From contig NZ_JAFBBJ010000001.1 in NCBI RefSeq assembly GCF_016907085.1, forward strand, positions 3,255,546-3,319,545: 64,000 nt of DNA, written 5' to 3'. How positions within the stretch are numbered: the stretch's first letter is position 1; each line of letters begins with the position of its first letter. This document shows, in pieces, positions 1 to 8,790 of the stretch. Source of the stretch: Clavibacter michiganensis. Lineage in GTDB: Bacteria; Actinomycetota; Actinomycetes; Actinomycetales; Microbacteriaceae. Under the pieces are notes generated by a model, which saw only the letters and a program-made list of their open reading frames with translations, had not been told where the DNA came from and made no database searches. The translations under genes were made by a program, and so were the position numbers.

Positions 1-1193
1 CGGACGTCGGTGGCGAACAGTCCGGGCAGCAGGGATCCGACGGCGCCGTACCCGATGCCGATCAGCGCGAAGCCGAGGATCACGAACATGAGCGTGCCGG
101 GCAGGCCCGCCGCGAGGAAGGGGTCCATCAGCAGCCCGAACACGACCATGCCGGCGGCGCTCACGGCGACGATCGGGCGCGCCCCGCGTCGCTCGGCGAG
201 CACGCCCGAGACCACGATGGCGATCGCGAAGAACACGACGCCGACGAGGAGCATGAGCAGGAAGTCCGTGCGGGCGTAGCCGAGGCCGGCGTGGAACGAG
301 GCCGCGTCGAACGGCTTGCCCGCGGCCGTGGCGGCGGCCTGCGCGGCCTCCGCGGTGCGCGGCGACGTGCCGTAGGTGACCGTGAACGTGGTCATGAGGT
401 AGAAGAGCGTGAAGATGGCGAGGAGGGCGAGCGCCCCGAGCACGAGCCCGCGCCAGCCGGTGCGGATGGTGCGGCCGAGCGGCAGCCGGGAGGTCTCGCC
501 GCGGTCGAGCACCGCCTGGAACTCCGGCGCCTCCACGAGCTTCACGCGCACGTAGAGGCCCACGAGCACGAGCACTGCGCTCGCGAGGAACGGCACGCGC
601 CAGCCCCAGGACTGCAGGTCGGCGGGGGAGAGCGTGAGCGAGAGCACCAGGAACAGGCCGGTGCTGAGGAAGAAGCCGATGGGGGCGCCGAGCTGCGGGA
701 ACGTGCCGTAGATCGCCCGCTTGCCCGCGGGTGCGTTCTCCGTCGCCAGCAGCGCCGCGCCGCCCCACTCGCCGCCGAGGCCGAGCCCCTGGATGAAGCG
801 GAGCACGGCGAGGGCGGCGGGGGCCGCGATCTCCCAGCCCGGCGTGAGCCCGCTCGGCAGGGAGCCGATGAGCACCGTGGCGATGCCCATGGTGAGCAGC
901 GACGCGACGAGCGTGCGCGTGCGGCCGAACCGGTCGCCGAAGTGGCCGAAGAGCACGGATCCGATGGGCCGGGCGAAGAACGCGACGCCGAACACGGCCA
1001 GCGACTGGAGCTGCGCGACCGCGGGGTCGTCGTTCGCGAAGAACAGGGCCGGGAACACCAGCACCGCGGCCGTGGCGTAGACGTAGAAGTCGAAGAACTC
1101 GATCGACGTGCCGATGAGGCTCGCGACCACGACCCGCGAGCGGGGGTTGGCCGGGGTGGCGACGGGCGGGGCGGTGGCGGGGGCAGCGGACAT
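1..1193 (-). CDS. MHS-family MFS transporter (3' end outside window)
   Basis: Proton-coupled metabolite symporter of the inner membrane; the MHS group carries organic acids, shikimate or similar solutes, and the substrate cannot be told here. About 397 residues are in the window, starting from an ATG (reverse strand) at 1193; the C-terminus runs off the left edge. Visible features are the MHS start (SRVVVASLIGTSIEFFDFYV), the GHFGDRFGR loop after helix 2 and RFIQGLGLGGEWGGAALL in helix 4. It is a close paralogue of the next gene upstream, which shares most of these segments, so the pair looks like a tandem duplication. A TTGACA -35-like box overlaps the end of that gene (1297-1302, minus), but its -10 partner is weak. 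Confidence 0.9.
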   Translation of the reverse strand, partial: MSAAPATAPPVATPANPRSRVVVASLIGTSIEFFDFYVYATAAVLVFPALFFANDDPAVAQLQSLAVFGVAFFARPIGSVLFGHFGDRFGRTRTLVASLLTMGIATVLIGSLPSGLTPGWEIAAPAALAVLRFIQGLGLGGEWGGAALLATENAPAGKRAIYGTFPQLGAPIGFFLSTGLFLVLSLTLSPADLQSWGWRVPFLASAVLVLVGLYVRVKLVEAPEFQAVLDRGETSRLPLGRTIRTGWRGLVLGALALLAIFTLFYLMTTFTVTYGTSPRTAEAAQAAATAAGKPFDAASFHAGLGYARTDFLLMLLVGVVFFAIAIVVSGVLAERRGARPIVAVSAAGMVVFGLLMDPFLAAGLPGTLMFVILGFALIGIGYGAVGSLLPGLFATDV

Positions 1194-1298
1194 GGCGGTG
1201 GCTTCCGACTTCAGGGACGGGGAGACGCCACGGATCGTGGCGCGCCGACCGTACCGGCGCTCCCCGCCCCTCGGATGCCACCGTTCACATGACGCGTG

Positions 1299-2714
1299 TC
1301 AACTGACGTTGCCCGCGTAGTCCGCGTCGCGGGTCTCGCGGCTGATGATCAGCGCCACCAGCGTGATCGCGGCCATGGCGCTGAGGTACACGCCGACGAG
1401 CAGCACGTTCCCGTCGAGCAGCTGCCACAGCGCCACCGCGATGAACGGCGCGACCGCCGCGCCGAGGATGCTCGCGACGTTGTAGCTGATCGCGGATCCC
1501 GTGTAGCGCACGTTCGTCGGGAACAGCTCCGGCAGCACCGCGCCCATGGGGCCGAACGTCAGGCCCATGAGGGTGAAGCCGATGATGAGGAGCGCCATCG
1601 TGCCGACGAAGCCGCCCGAGAACAGGGGCACGAAGAGCAGGCCGAAGACCAGGATCCCGAGGGTCGTCGCGATGAGCATCTTGCGGCGGCCGTACTTCTC
1701 CGCGAGCGGTCCCGAGACCATCGTGAAGATGCCGAAGAACACGACGCCCACGATGAGCATGAGCAGGAAGTCGTTGCGCGCGTAGCCGAGGCCCGCGGCG
1801 AACGTGTCCGCGTTGAAGGGCTTGCCGGCGGCGGTCGCGGCGGCCTCTGCGGTGGCGGCGTCGCGCGCGGTGGTGCCGTAGGTGAGCGTGAACGTGGTCA
1901 TCAGGTAGAAGAGCGTGTAGGTCGCCAGCATGATGAAGGTGCCGAGGATCAGCGGGCGCCAGCTCGTGACGAACACGCGCGCGACGGGCAGCTTCGCGAC
2001 CTCGCCGGAGTCGACGACCTTCTGGAACGCGGGCGTCTCGATGAGCTTGAGGCGCACGTAGAGGCCGACGATCACGAGCACGGCGCTCGCGAGGAACGGC
2101 ACGCGCCAGCCCCACGCCTGGAACTGCTCGGGGGAGAGGCCGAGGCTCAGCGCGAGGAAGACCCCGTTGGCGACGATGAAGCCGATGGGCGCGCCGAGCT
2201 GCGGGAACGTGCCGTAGATCGCGCGCTTGCCGACGGGCGCGTTCTCGGTCGCGAGGAGGGCGGCGCCGCTCCACTCGCCGCCGAGGCCGAGGCCCTGGCC
2301 GAAGCGCATGATCACGAGGAGCGCGGGGGCCGCCACCTCCCAGCCGGGCGTGAGCGCGGTGGGCAGGCAGCCGATCAGCACGGTCGCGATGCCCATGGTG
2401 AGCAGCGACGCGACGAGCGTGCCCTTGCGGCCGACGCGGTCGCCGAAGTGCCCGAACAGGATGGATCCGATGGGCCGCGCGATGAACGCGACGCCGAACA
2501 CCGCGAACGACGCGAGCTGCGCGACGGTCGGGTCGTCGTTCGCGAAGAAGAGCGCGGGGAAGACGAGCACCGCCGCGGTCGCGTAGACGTAGAAGTCGTA
2601 GAACTCGATCGACGTGCCGATGAGGCTCGCGATGATGACGCGCGAGCGCGAGTTGCCGGCGGGCGGGGTGGCGGTGGACGGGGCGGCGGTGCGGGCCGCG
2701 GGGGTCGTGGACAT
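1299..2714 (-). CDS. MHS-family MFS transporter
   Basis: Full-length 471-residue major facilitator of the metabolite:H+ symporter type, predicted to have 12 membrane helices. The N-terminal ~25 residues are a Ala/Thr/Pro-rich cytoplasmic tail. The diagnostic segments are IGTSIEFYDFYVYATAAVLV in helix 1, GHFGDRVGRKGTL between helices 2 and 3, RFGQGLGLGGEWSGAALLAT in helix 4, and EKYGRRKML in the second half. It is tandem with the paralogous partial gene downstream, separated by about 105 bp. Its own promoter probably lies in the divergent region up to 2843. The substrate is unknown; related proteins move alpha-ketoglutarate, shikimate, proline/betaine or citrate. Confidence 0.92.
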   Translation of the reverse strand: MSTTPAARTAAPSTATPPAGNSRSRVIIASLIGTSIEFYDFYVYATAAVLVFPALFFANDDPTVAQLASFAVFGVAFIARPIGSILFGHFGDRVGRKGTLVASLLTMGIATVLIGCLPTALTPGWEVAAPALLVIMRFGQGLGLGGEWSGAALLATENAPVGKRAIYGTFPQLGAPIGFIVANGVFLALSLGLSPEQFQAWGWRVPFLASAVLVIVGLYVRLKLIETPAFQKVVDSGEVAKLPVARVFVTSWRPLILGTFIMLATYTLFYLMTTFTLTYGTTARDAATAEAAATAAGKPFNADTFAAGLGYARNDFLLMLIVGVVFFGIFTMVSGPLAEKYGRRKMLIATTLGILVFGLLFVPLFSGGFVGTMALLIIGFTLMGLTFGPMGAVLPELFPTNVRYTGSAISYNVASILGAAVAPFIAVALWQLLDGNVLLVGVYLSAMAAITLVALIISRETRDADYAGNVS

Positions 2715-2927
2715 GGGAGGAGACGGCTTTCGGCTGGTGCGGCGTGAGCGGCAGGGGCGCGCGGAGGGGCGGGCGCGCCGGTCGGGCGCGGGCGCCGGGT
2801 GCGGCGGAGACGAGGGGCCACTCGTGATGGCGAACCGAGTTTACGCCCCTGGGGAGAAGCTGTGCGCGGTCCCTAAGCTGGGGTGACCGGCGGATCCCCG
2901 CGGCGCCGCCCGACCACGAGGAGCCCC
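2715..2927. promoter_or_regulatory. Divergent intergenic region with candidate -10 boxes
   Basis: This 213-bp gap separates the MFS gene (minus) from a small membrane-protein gene (plus). Candidate -10 hexamers are TAAACT on the minus strand (2838-2843) and TAAGCT on the plus strand (2874-2879). No good -35 is visible for either. The plus-strand box would give a leader of about 40 nt ahead of the GAGGAG ribosome-binding site at 2918-2923. The rest is GC-rich and shows nothing I recognise. Confidence 0.4.
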
Positions 2928-3224
2928 ATGGAGCACGAGACCGGCCGCGCGGTCCTGCCGGGGCTCGCGCAGCTCTGCGGGGTCGGGGCGTTCGCCGCGG
3001 TCGCGACCGGGTACTGGTACCTGGCGATCCCGTGCGTGGCCGTCGTCGTGATCTGCGTGCTGCAGCTGCGCCGGTGGACGCACCAGGAGCTCGAGGAGCG
3101 CGCCCGCCTCGCCGAGGAGCCGACCGAGGAGGATCACGCGGAAGCGCTCAGGTGGGACGAGGACGGCGGCGTCGCCCTCGACCCGCGGCCGTCGGACGAG
3201 CCGGGGCCGGACGAGCGGCGCTAG
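2928..3224 (+). CDS. Small hypothetical membrane protein
   Basis: A 98-residue protein I do not recognise by name. Two hydrophobic stretches (about residues 5-20 and 22-42, the latter including YWYLAIPCVAVVVICVLQL) form one hairpin, followed by a basic/acidic cytoplasmic tail (EELEERARLAEEPTEED region, then Asp/Pro-rich). The ATG at 2928 was chosen because GAGGAG sits 4-5 nt upstream; an in-frame GTG at 2883 lacks such a site. The stop codon TAG shares the palindrome CTAG with the stop of the convergent permease gene, so the two genes end on the same four bases. Function unknown. Confidence 0.7.
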   Translation: MEHETGRAVLPGLAQLCGVGAFAAVATGYWYLAIPCVAVVVICVLQLRRWTHQELEERARLAEEPTEEDHAEALRWDEDGGVALDPRPSDEPGPDERR

Positions 3225-5014
3225 CCCGCGGTGGCCGTCGCGGGTGCGTCGGCCGGGCGGGCGTCCGCCGCGGATCCGCGTCCCCGCCGCAGGAGCCCCG
3301 TCAGGTCGTGCGCCGACAGCGACACCGCGAGCACCGCGGCCAGCACCAGCGCGAGCGCGGGGGCGGCGACCGCCCACGGCGCGCGCTCCGCGTAGGCGCT
3401 GCCCTCGCTGAGGATCAGGCCCCACTCGGGCGTCGGCCGGGCGCTGCCGAGGCCGAGGAAGCCGAGCGCCGCGAGCGTGAGGGCGACGCCGGGCAGCCGG
3501 AGCATCGCGTTCCGCACCACCGGCCCGACGACCGCGGGCAGCAGGTGCACCAGGAGGATCCGCGCGCGCCCGACCCCCAGCACCGGCAGGATCCGCACGT
3601 GCGGCTGCGCGCGCGCCTCCTGCATGAGCGCCCCGGCGTGCGCGGCCAGCGGCGCCCAGCCGACGGCCGCCACGGCGATGGCGGCGCCCGCGGTCGACGG
3701 GCCCTGGATCGCCGCCACCACGATCCCGGCGAGGATCGGCGGGGCCGCGTTCGCGACCTCGATCGGCCCGATCGCCGCGCGCGGCAGGAGCCCGAGCGCG
3801 AGCCCGATGACGCAGCAGACGACGACCACGAGGAGCGCGGTGCCGAGCGTCGTGACGGCGCCGTGGCCGACCCGGCCGAGGAGGTCGCGGCCGCTCGCGT
3901 CGGCGCCGAAGGGGAGCGCCCACGACGGCGGGGCGAGGCGGCCCGCGGTGGTGGCGAACGGATCCCGCGCGAGCCCCGCCGCGACGATGAGCGCCAGCAG
4001 ACCCGCGGCGACGGCCGGCACGACGGCGTCGCGCGGCCGGGCCGGGACGCGCGCGTCGGGCACGGGCAGGGATCCGAGGCGGAGGGCGGGCCCGAGGAGC
4101 GCGCGACGGGCGAGGTCGGCGAGCACGCCCGCGGCGACGGCGGCCGCGAGGAGCGCCAGCACGCCCGCCTGGAGCGCGGGGACGTCCTGGCTGCTGGCCG
4201 CGCCGAGGGTCGCGCGGCCGATGCCGGGGATCGCGAACACCTGCTCGACCGCGACCGCGCCGCCCGTGAGCCCCACGAGCACGAGCCCGACCTGCCCGAG
4301 CACCGACGGCAGCGCGCGGCGCAGCACCGCGAGGGTCGTGCGCGCGGGGTGCAGGCCCGCCATCGCCCAGGTGGCGACCCAGCGCTCGGCGGACGCCGCG
4401 CGGATCGCGTCGGCGAGGAGGCGGCCGACGAGCCCGCCGCCGGGGATCCCGAGGGCGAGCGCCGGGAGCACCGCGTTCGCCGGCCCGTCCCACCCGGACG
4501 GCGGCGCCCAGCGCAGCCACACCGCGACCACCACGAGCAGCGCGGTCGCGAGCAGGAACTCGGGGAGCGCGGTGAGGGCGGCGGCCAGGGCGCCGGATCC
4601 GCGGGCCGGGCGCCCGCGCGTCGCGGCGTGCAGGGCGGGCGCGCAGAGGAGCGCCGCGACCACCACGGCGACCGCGATCGCGAAGGCCATCAGGGTGAGG
4701 GAGACGCCGAGCGCGTCGAGGGTGCCGTGGATGACGGGGCGGCCCGAGATCCACGACGTGCCCAGGTCGCCGCGGACGACGCCCGCGAGCCAGTCCGCCG
4801 AGACGGCGAGCGGCCCGCGGTCGAGGCCGAGCTGGGCGCGCACCGAGGCGAGCGCCTCCGGGGTGGCCTCGAGATCGGCGTAGCGCGCGCGGAGGATCGT
4901 GTACTCGGGCGAGCGCCCCGAGAGCCAGGGCAGCGCGCCGACGAGCGCCACGAGGCCGCCGATCGCGACGACGCGGGACGCCCCGACGACGAGCCCGTCG
5001 CGCGCGCGGCCCAT
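3221..5014 (-). CDS. Fused DppB-DppC ABC permease
   Basis: Membrane component of a peptide/nickel/opine-type ABC importer, 597 residues, about twice the usual permease length. The N-terminal half is DppB-like: PEYTILRARYADLEATPEAL periplasmic start, LGTSWISGRPV, and an EAA-type loop near GLHPARTTLAVLRRALPSVL. A cytoplasmic linker (around PVPDARVPARPRDAV) leads to a DppC-like half with LPFGADASGRDLLGRVGHGA and a second EAA-type loop near LGVGRARILLVHLLPAVVGP. The start at 5014 was chosen because its ATG overlaps the stop of the binding-protein gene (ATGA); an open frame continues upstream but is only a Arg-rich shadow. It is the last gene of a five-gene operon. The fusion means one polypeptide supplies both membrane halves. 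Confidence 0.9.
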   Translation of the reverse strand: MGRARDGLVVGASRVVAIGGLVALVGALPWLSGRSPEYTILRARYADLEATPEALASVRAQLGLDRGPLAVSADWLAGVVRGDLGTSWISGRPVIHGTLDALGVSLTLMAFAIAVAVVVAALLCAPALHAATRGRPARGSGALAAALTALPEFLLATALLVVVAVWLRWAPPSGWDGPANAVLPALALGIPGGGLVGRLLADAIRAASAERWVATWAMAGLHPARTTLAVLRRALPSVLGQVGLVLVGLTGGAVAVEQVFAIPGIGRATLGAASSQDVPALQAGVLALLAAAVAAGVLADLARRALLGPALRLGSLPVPDARVPARPRDAVVPAVAAGLLALIVAAGLARDPFATTAGRLAPPSWALPFGADASGRDLLGRVGHGAVTTLGTALLVVVVCCVIGLALGLLPRAAIGPIEVANAAPPILAGIVVAAIQGPSTAGAAIAVAAVGWAPLAAHAGALMQEARAQPHVRILPVLGVGRARILLVHLLPAVVGPVVRNAMLRLPGVALTLAALGFLGLGSARPTPEWGLILSEGSAYAERAPWAVAAPALALVLAAVLAVSLSAHDLTGLLRRGRGSAADARPADAPATATAG

Positions 5015-6555
5015 CAGCGCGTGACGCGCGTGTCGGCCGTGATGAGCGCGCGCTCGCGGGGATCGCGCACGGCGCCCGTCACCCCGGCGGCCTCGCCCTG
5101 GATCACGCGCTCGTGCAGGAGCGGCACCGCGGCGTCGTCGGCGAGCACGAGCGACTCGACCCGCATGATCGCGGCGCGCCGCTCGGGCCCGGCCGGCAGC
5201 ACGGACGCGTCGGCGAGGGCCTGGTCGACGGCCGGGTCGCACTCCTGCGAGATGTTGAACGAGCCCTGGCACGCGAAGTCGCTGTAGAGGTACGCGGCCG
5301 GATCCCCGGAGTCGAGCACGGTGGCGCGCGACAGGATGAAGGCGTCGAACTTCCCGGCCAGCGCGTCGGCCTCGATGTACTGGTACTCGCGCACGTCCTG
5401 GGTCACCTGGAAGCCGGCGGCCTCGAGCTGCTGCTCCAGCTGCACGGCGACCTCGGGGAGCTCGGCCCGGTCGGTGAAGGTGCCGAGCGTGATGGGCACG
5501 CCGTCGACCCTCGCGGGCGTCGCGCGGCCCGCGAGCGCGTCACGGTAGGACGCTCCGTCGCGGAGGTCCGCGGCCCAGGGCAGGGCCGGCCCGAGGAGCC
5601 CGGCGGCCGCGTCGGCCCGGCCTTCGTAGACGCCCGAGACGAGCGCGGCCCGGTCGACCGCGGCCTGGGCGGCGGCGCGCACGGCGGGATCCGCGAACGG
5701 CCCCGTCCGCGTGTTCAGGTACAGCGTGTTGGTGCGCGGCATGGCGACCTCGTGCAGGAGCTGCGGATCCACCTGCGCGGCCTGGCCCACGGGGATCGCC
5801 TCGACCACGTCGGCCGTGTCGGTGCGGAGCGCGGCGGCGCGGGCGGTGCCGTCGGGGACGAAGCGCACGTCGATGCCGGCGGACGCGGCGCGGCCGCCCC
5901 AGTAGTCGTCGAACCGGTCGAGCGTGGCGGATGTCGTGCCGTCGACCGCGGTCAGGCGGAACGGGCCCGTGCCGGTGCCGACGGGCGAGACCGTGCCGTC
6001 GGCGCCGTACGCGGAGGCGGCGAGGATCGCGAGCTGCGGGCTTGACATGCGCTGCGGCACGAGAGGGTCGGGCGTCGCGGTGCGCACGACGACGCGGTCG
6101 CCGTCCGCGGTGGCGGTGAGGTCGACGCCGTCGAGGATCCGCGGCTTCGGGCTCGCGGTCGCGGCGGCGGTGAGCGAGGCGGCGGCCTGCGCGGCCGTGA
6201 GCGTCGTGCCGTCGTGGAAGGGCACGTCGGGGCGGATGTCGAAGGCCCACGTCAGGTCGTCGACGCGGGTCCAGCCGGTGGCGAGCTGCGGCTGGGCGTC
6301 GCCGAGGTCGTCGAGGGTCACGAGCGTCTCGGCCGTGCTCCAGCGCGCGAGCTTGAAGGCGTCGTCGCTGAGCGGCGTGAGGCCGGAGCGCGGCGGCTGC
6401 AGCATGGCGAGGCGGATGCGGGCGTCGCCGTCCTGCCCGCCTCCCGTGCTGGATCCCGGGCTCGCGGCGAAGCACCCGCTGAGGGCGAGCATGGACGCGG
6501 CGGCGAGGGCGATCAGGGCGGCGGAGCGGGCGGGGCGGGGGCGTCTAGCGGGCAT
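5014..6555 (-). CDS. ABC substrate-binding lipoprotein, family 5 (SBP_bac_5)
   Basis: 513-residue secreted lipoprotein that would capture the ligand for the fused permease. Twin basic N-terminus (MPARRPRPARS), hydrophobic core and lipobox LSGC near residue 26 mark a type II signal peptide. Family-5 features follow: the region around WTRVDDLTWAFDIRPDVPFH with DGTTLTAAQ, then GTGPFRL, and a C-terminal VPLLHE motif. The ATG at 6555 overlaps the end of the MFS gene by 11 bp and is preceded by AGGA. Family members bind oligopeptides, nickel/metallophores, opines or glycans, and sequence alone does not decide. The neighbouring MFS exporter makes metallophore uptake one possibility. Confidence 0.9.
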   Translation of the reverse strand: MPARRPRPARSAALIALAAASMLALSGCFAASPGSSTGGGQDGDARIRLAMLQPPRSGLTPLSDDAFKLARWSTAETLVTLDDLGDAQPQLATGWTRVDDLTWAFDIRPDVPFHDGTTLTAAQAAASLTAAATASPKPRILDGVDLTATADGDRVVVRTATPDPLVPQRMSSPQLAILAASAYGADGTVSPVGTGTGPFRLTAVDGTTSATLDRFDDYWGGRAASAGIDVRFVPDGTARAAALRTDTADVVEAIPVGQAAQVDPQLLHEVAMPRTNTLYLNTRTGPFADPAVRAAAQAAVDRAALVSGVYEGRADAAAGLLGPALPWAADLRDGASYRDALAGRATPARVDGVPITLGTFTDRAELPEVAVQLEQQLEAAGFQVTQDVREYQYIEADALAGKFDAFILSRATVLDSGDPAAYLYSDFACQGSFNISQECDPAVDQALADASVLPAGPERRAAIMRVESLVLADDAAVPLLHERVIQGEAAGVTGAVRDPRERALITADTRVTR

Positions 6556-7924
6556 GGGGTCCTGTCTCGGGGATGCGCGGGGCATCGACGGCGATGCGCG
6601 GGGCATCGGGGGTGGTGGTCGGGGGAGCGCTCGGCCGGGCCGGACAGGCCGCATGCGCAGGGACGGGAAGCAGCCGGGGCAGGCCGACGGCGGCGGCGAC
6701 GGGGAGCGCGGCGAGGATCCCCCAGGCGACCGCGGGCGCGGAGTCGAGCAGGGATCCCACCACGCCGCCGGCCACGAGCACGGCGATCCCGCCGCAGCTG
6801 GCGAGGAGGCCGTAGAACGACGCGGTCGGGCGGCTGGCGGCGAAGGACGGGACGAGCTCCATGGTCACGGGACCCGCGGTCATGTGGCCGAGCGTGAGGC
6901 AGGCGACGAGGATCGCGGCCGGCACGAGCTCGGCGCCCGCGGGCGGCGGCACGACGGACGCCAGCGCGAGCGCCGCGAAGCCCGTCGCGGTGGTGCCGAA
7001 GCCGCACGCCAGCGCGCGGCCGGGGCCGAGCCGCTTCGCGAGGAGCGCGACGGGCCACTGCAGCGCGATGGTGAGGAGCGAGACGGCGAGGAACGCGGAT
7101 CCGACCGCCGCGGTCCCGGCGCCGGTCCGCGCGAGCTCGAGCGGCAGCCCGAGGTAGAGCTGGTTGTAGGCCACGAGGTCGACGGCGAACAGGGCCGAGA
7201 AGGCGAGGAAGCGGCGGTCGCGGACGGCGGCCCAGCGGTCGGCGGGGGCGGTGGCAGGCCGGGCGACGGCACCGGCGGCGGGCGCGGATCCCGCGGGCGA
7301 TGCCGCGGGGGTCCGCCCCGCGTCGGCCGGGATCACGCACCAGAGCGCGACGCCCACGGCCGCGAACAGCGCGGCGCCCACGAGCACGGTCGCGGAGAAG
7401 CCGAGCCCGAGCAGCGCCGCCCCGGCGAGCGGGCCCACCGCCGCGCCGACCTCGCCCACCAGCACGAGCGCCGCGAACAGCGACGGCCGGCCGGGTCGCC
7501 GGGTCGCGCGCGCCCGCACGTCGGCGGCCGCGACGAGGCTCTGCAGCGCGGGGCTGAACAGCGCGCCGCCGAGCCCCGTGAGGATCGCGCCGACGAGGAA
7601 GCCGACCAGGTCGGCGGCCAGCGCGAGCCCCAGGTAGCCGGACACGCGCACGACGCAGCCCGCGGCGATGAGGGTGCGCGGGCCGAAGCGGTCGGCGAGC
7701 ATCCCGCCGAGGAGGAACAGGCCCTGCTGGCTGAAGGTGCGGGCGCCGAGCACCAGGCCGATCGCGAGGGCGCCGAGCCCGAGGTCGTCGCGCATCACGA
7801 CGGCGAGGAACGGGACGACCGCGTAGAAGCCGAGGTTGAACACGAGCTGGCTGGAGAGGAGGACGGCGGCGTGGGGCGCGGCGGTGCCCGGGCCCGCGGG
7901 TCCGGTCGGGTGGGGCGCGGTCAT
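6545..7924 (-). CDS. MFS transporter embedded in ABC importer operon
   Basis: 459-residue inner-membrane transporter, predicted 12 helices, of the multidrug/siderophore exporter kind rather than MHS. Seen: helix 1 around FNLGFYAVVPFLAVVMRDDL, ADRFGPRTL after helix 2, and LTGLGGALFSPALQSLVAA in helix 4-5 (motif C-like proline/glycine pattern). A long Ala/Pro-rich loop (around residues 205-235) lies between the halves. The ATG overlaps the stop of the upstream ATPase gene by ATGA, and the 3' end overlaps the binding-protein gene by 11 bp, so it is translated with the importer. An exporter co-expressed with a family-5 importer recalls metallophore systems such as cnt of Staphylococcus; that is inference. 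Confidence 0.88.
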   Translation of the reverse strand: MTAPHPTGPAGPGTAAPHAAVLLSSQLVFNLGFYAVVPFLAVVMRDDLGLGALAIGLVLGARTFSQQGLFLLGGMLADRFGPRTLIAAGCVVRVSGYLGLALAADLVGFLVGAILTGLGGALFSPALQSLVAAADVRARATRRPGRPSLFAALVLVGEVGAAVGPLAGAALLGLGFSATVLVGAALFAAVGVALWCVIPADAGRTPAASPAGSAPAAGAVARPATAPADRWAAVRDRRFLAFSALFAVDLVAYNQLYLGLPLELARTGAGTAAVGSAFLAVSLLTIALQWPVALLAKRLGPGRALACGFGTTATGFAALALASVVPPPAGAELVPAAILVACLTLGHMTAGPVTMELVPSFAASRPTASFYGLLASCGGIAVLVAGGVVGSLLDSAPAVAWGILAALPVAAAVGLPRLLPVPAHAACPARPSAPPTTTPDAPRIAVDAPRIPETGPHAR

Positions 7925-8790
7925 GCGGTGAGCGCTCCCGGCAGCCGCGGCACGGCGTCGGCGAGCTCGCGCGTCGCCGGGTGCGCGGGATCGGCGAGCA
8001 GGCGCCCGGTCGGCCCCTCCTCCACGATCCGCCCGCCCGCGAGCACGACGCTCCGCCCGCACAGCCGCGCGACGGCGTCGAGGTCGTGCGACACGAGCAC
8101 GAGCCCGAGTCCCCGCTCGCGCACGAGGCCGCCGAGCAGCTCGATGATCCGGTCGCGCAGCGGCAGGTCCACCCCGCTCACGGGCTCGTCCGCGAGGAGG
8201 ATCCCGGGCGACGTCGCGATGGCCCGCGCGAGCGCCACGCGCTGCGCCTGCCCGCCGGAGAGCTCGCGGGGCCGGCGGTCGGCGAGCGATGCGGCGAGGC
8301 CCACGTCGTCGAGGGCGCGCGCGACGATCGCGGCGTGGTCGCCCGGCACGTCGAGGCGGCGGAGCGGCTCGCGGATCAGCTGCCGCACGGTCATGCGCGG
8401 CTCGAGGCTCGCGCCCGGATCCTGCGGCACCATCTGCACGTGCCGCCGGTACCAGCGGAGGGCGGACGCGCGGCCGGGCGCGACGGCGCGGTCGCCGAGC
8501 GCCACGCGGCCCGCGGTCGGTGCCTCGAGCGCGAGCAGCACGCGCAGGAGCGTCGACTTCCCGGATCCGGAGCGGCCCACGATCCCGACCGTCTCGCCCG
8601 GTGCGACGCGGAACGACACGTCGTCGAGGGCGGGTGCGGGGGCGGACGCGGGGCCGGGGGCGCCGGGCGCGCGGGCGGTCCGGGCGGCGCGGCGCGCGGC
8701 GGGGTCGCGGCGCGGCGGGTAGCGATGCGTGATGCCGGCCGCGACGAGGGCGTCGGGCGACGCGTCGGCCAGGCGGAGCGCGTCCGTCAT
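7921..8790 (-). CDS. ABC transporter ATPase, DppF/OppF type
   Basis: 289-residue cytoplasmic ATPase that pairs with the adjacent ATPase to power the fused permease. Walker A is GRSGSGKST, Q-loop in MVPQDPGASLEPRMTV, signature LSGGQAQRV, Walker B ILLADEPVSGVD, and H-loop VLVSHD. Residues about 25-50 form an Ala/Arg/Pro-rich insertion not usual in the family. The ATG at 8790 overlaps the preceding stop (ATGA); a longer open frame to 8991 is a shadow of the upstream gene. The C-terminus has the LLADPAHPATRELADAVP pattern found in DppF/NikE-type proteins. Confidence 0.92.
   Translation of the reverse strand: MTDALRLADASPDALVAAGITHRYPPRRDPAARRAARTARAPGAPGPASAPAPALDDVSFRVAPGETVGIVGRSGSGKSTLLRVLLALEAPTAGRVALGDRAVAPGRASALRWYRRHVQMVPQDPGASLEPRMTVRQLIREPLRRLDVPGDHAAIVARALDDVGLAASLADRRPRELSGGQAQRVALARAIATSPGILLADEPVSGVDLPLRDRIIELLGGLVRERGLGLVLVSHDLDAVARLCGRSVVLAGGRIVEEGPTGRLLADPAHPATRELADAVPRLPGALTA

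Noticed and set aside
291..1292. Arg/Glu/Gly-rich open frame opposite the first transporter, and many similar ones across the window
   Set aside because: These are third-position shadows of real genes in GC-rich DNA: no family motifs, no ribosome-binding sites and extreme composition.
2883..2927. Start of the small membrane protein at GTG 2883
   Set aside because: The -10-like TAAGCT ends only 3 nt before it and there is no ribosome-binding site. The ATG at 2928 has GAGGAG.
5015..5272. N-terminal extension of the fused permease
   Set aside because: The extension is Arg-rich shadow of the binding-protein gene. The ATGA overlap at 5014 gives a natural start.
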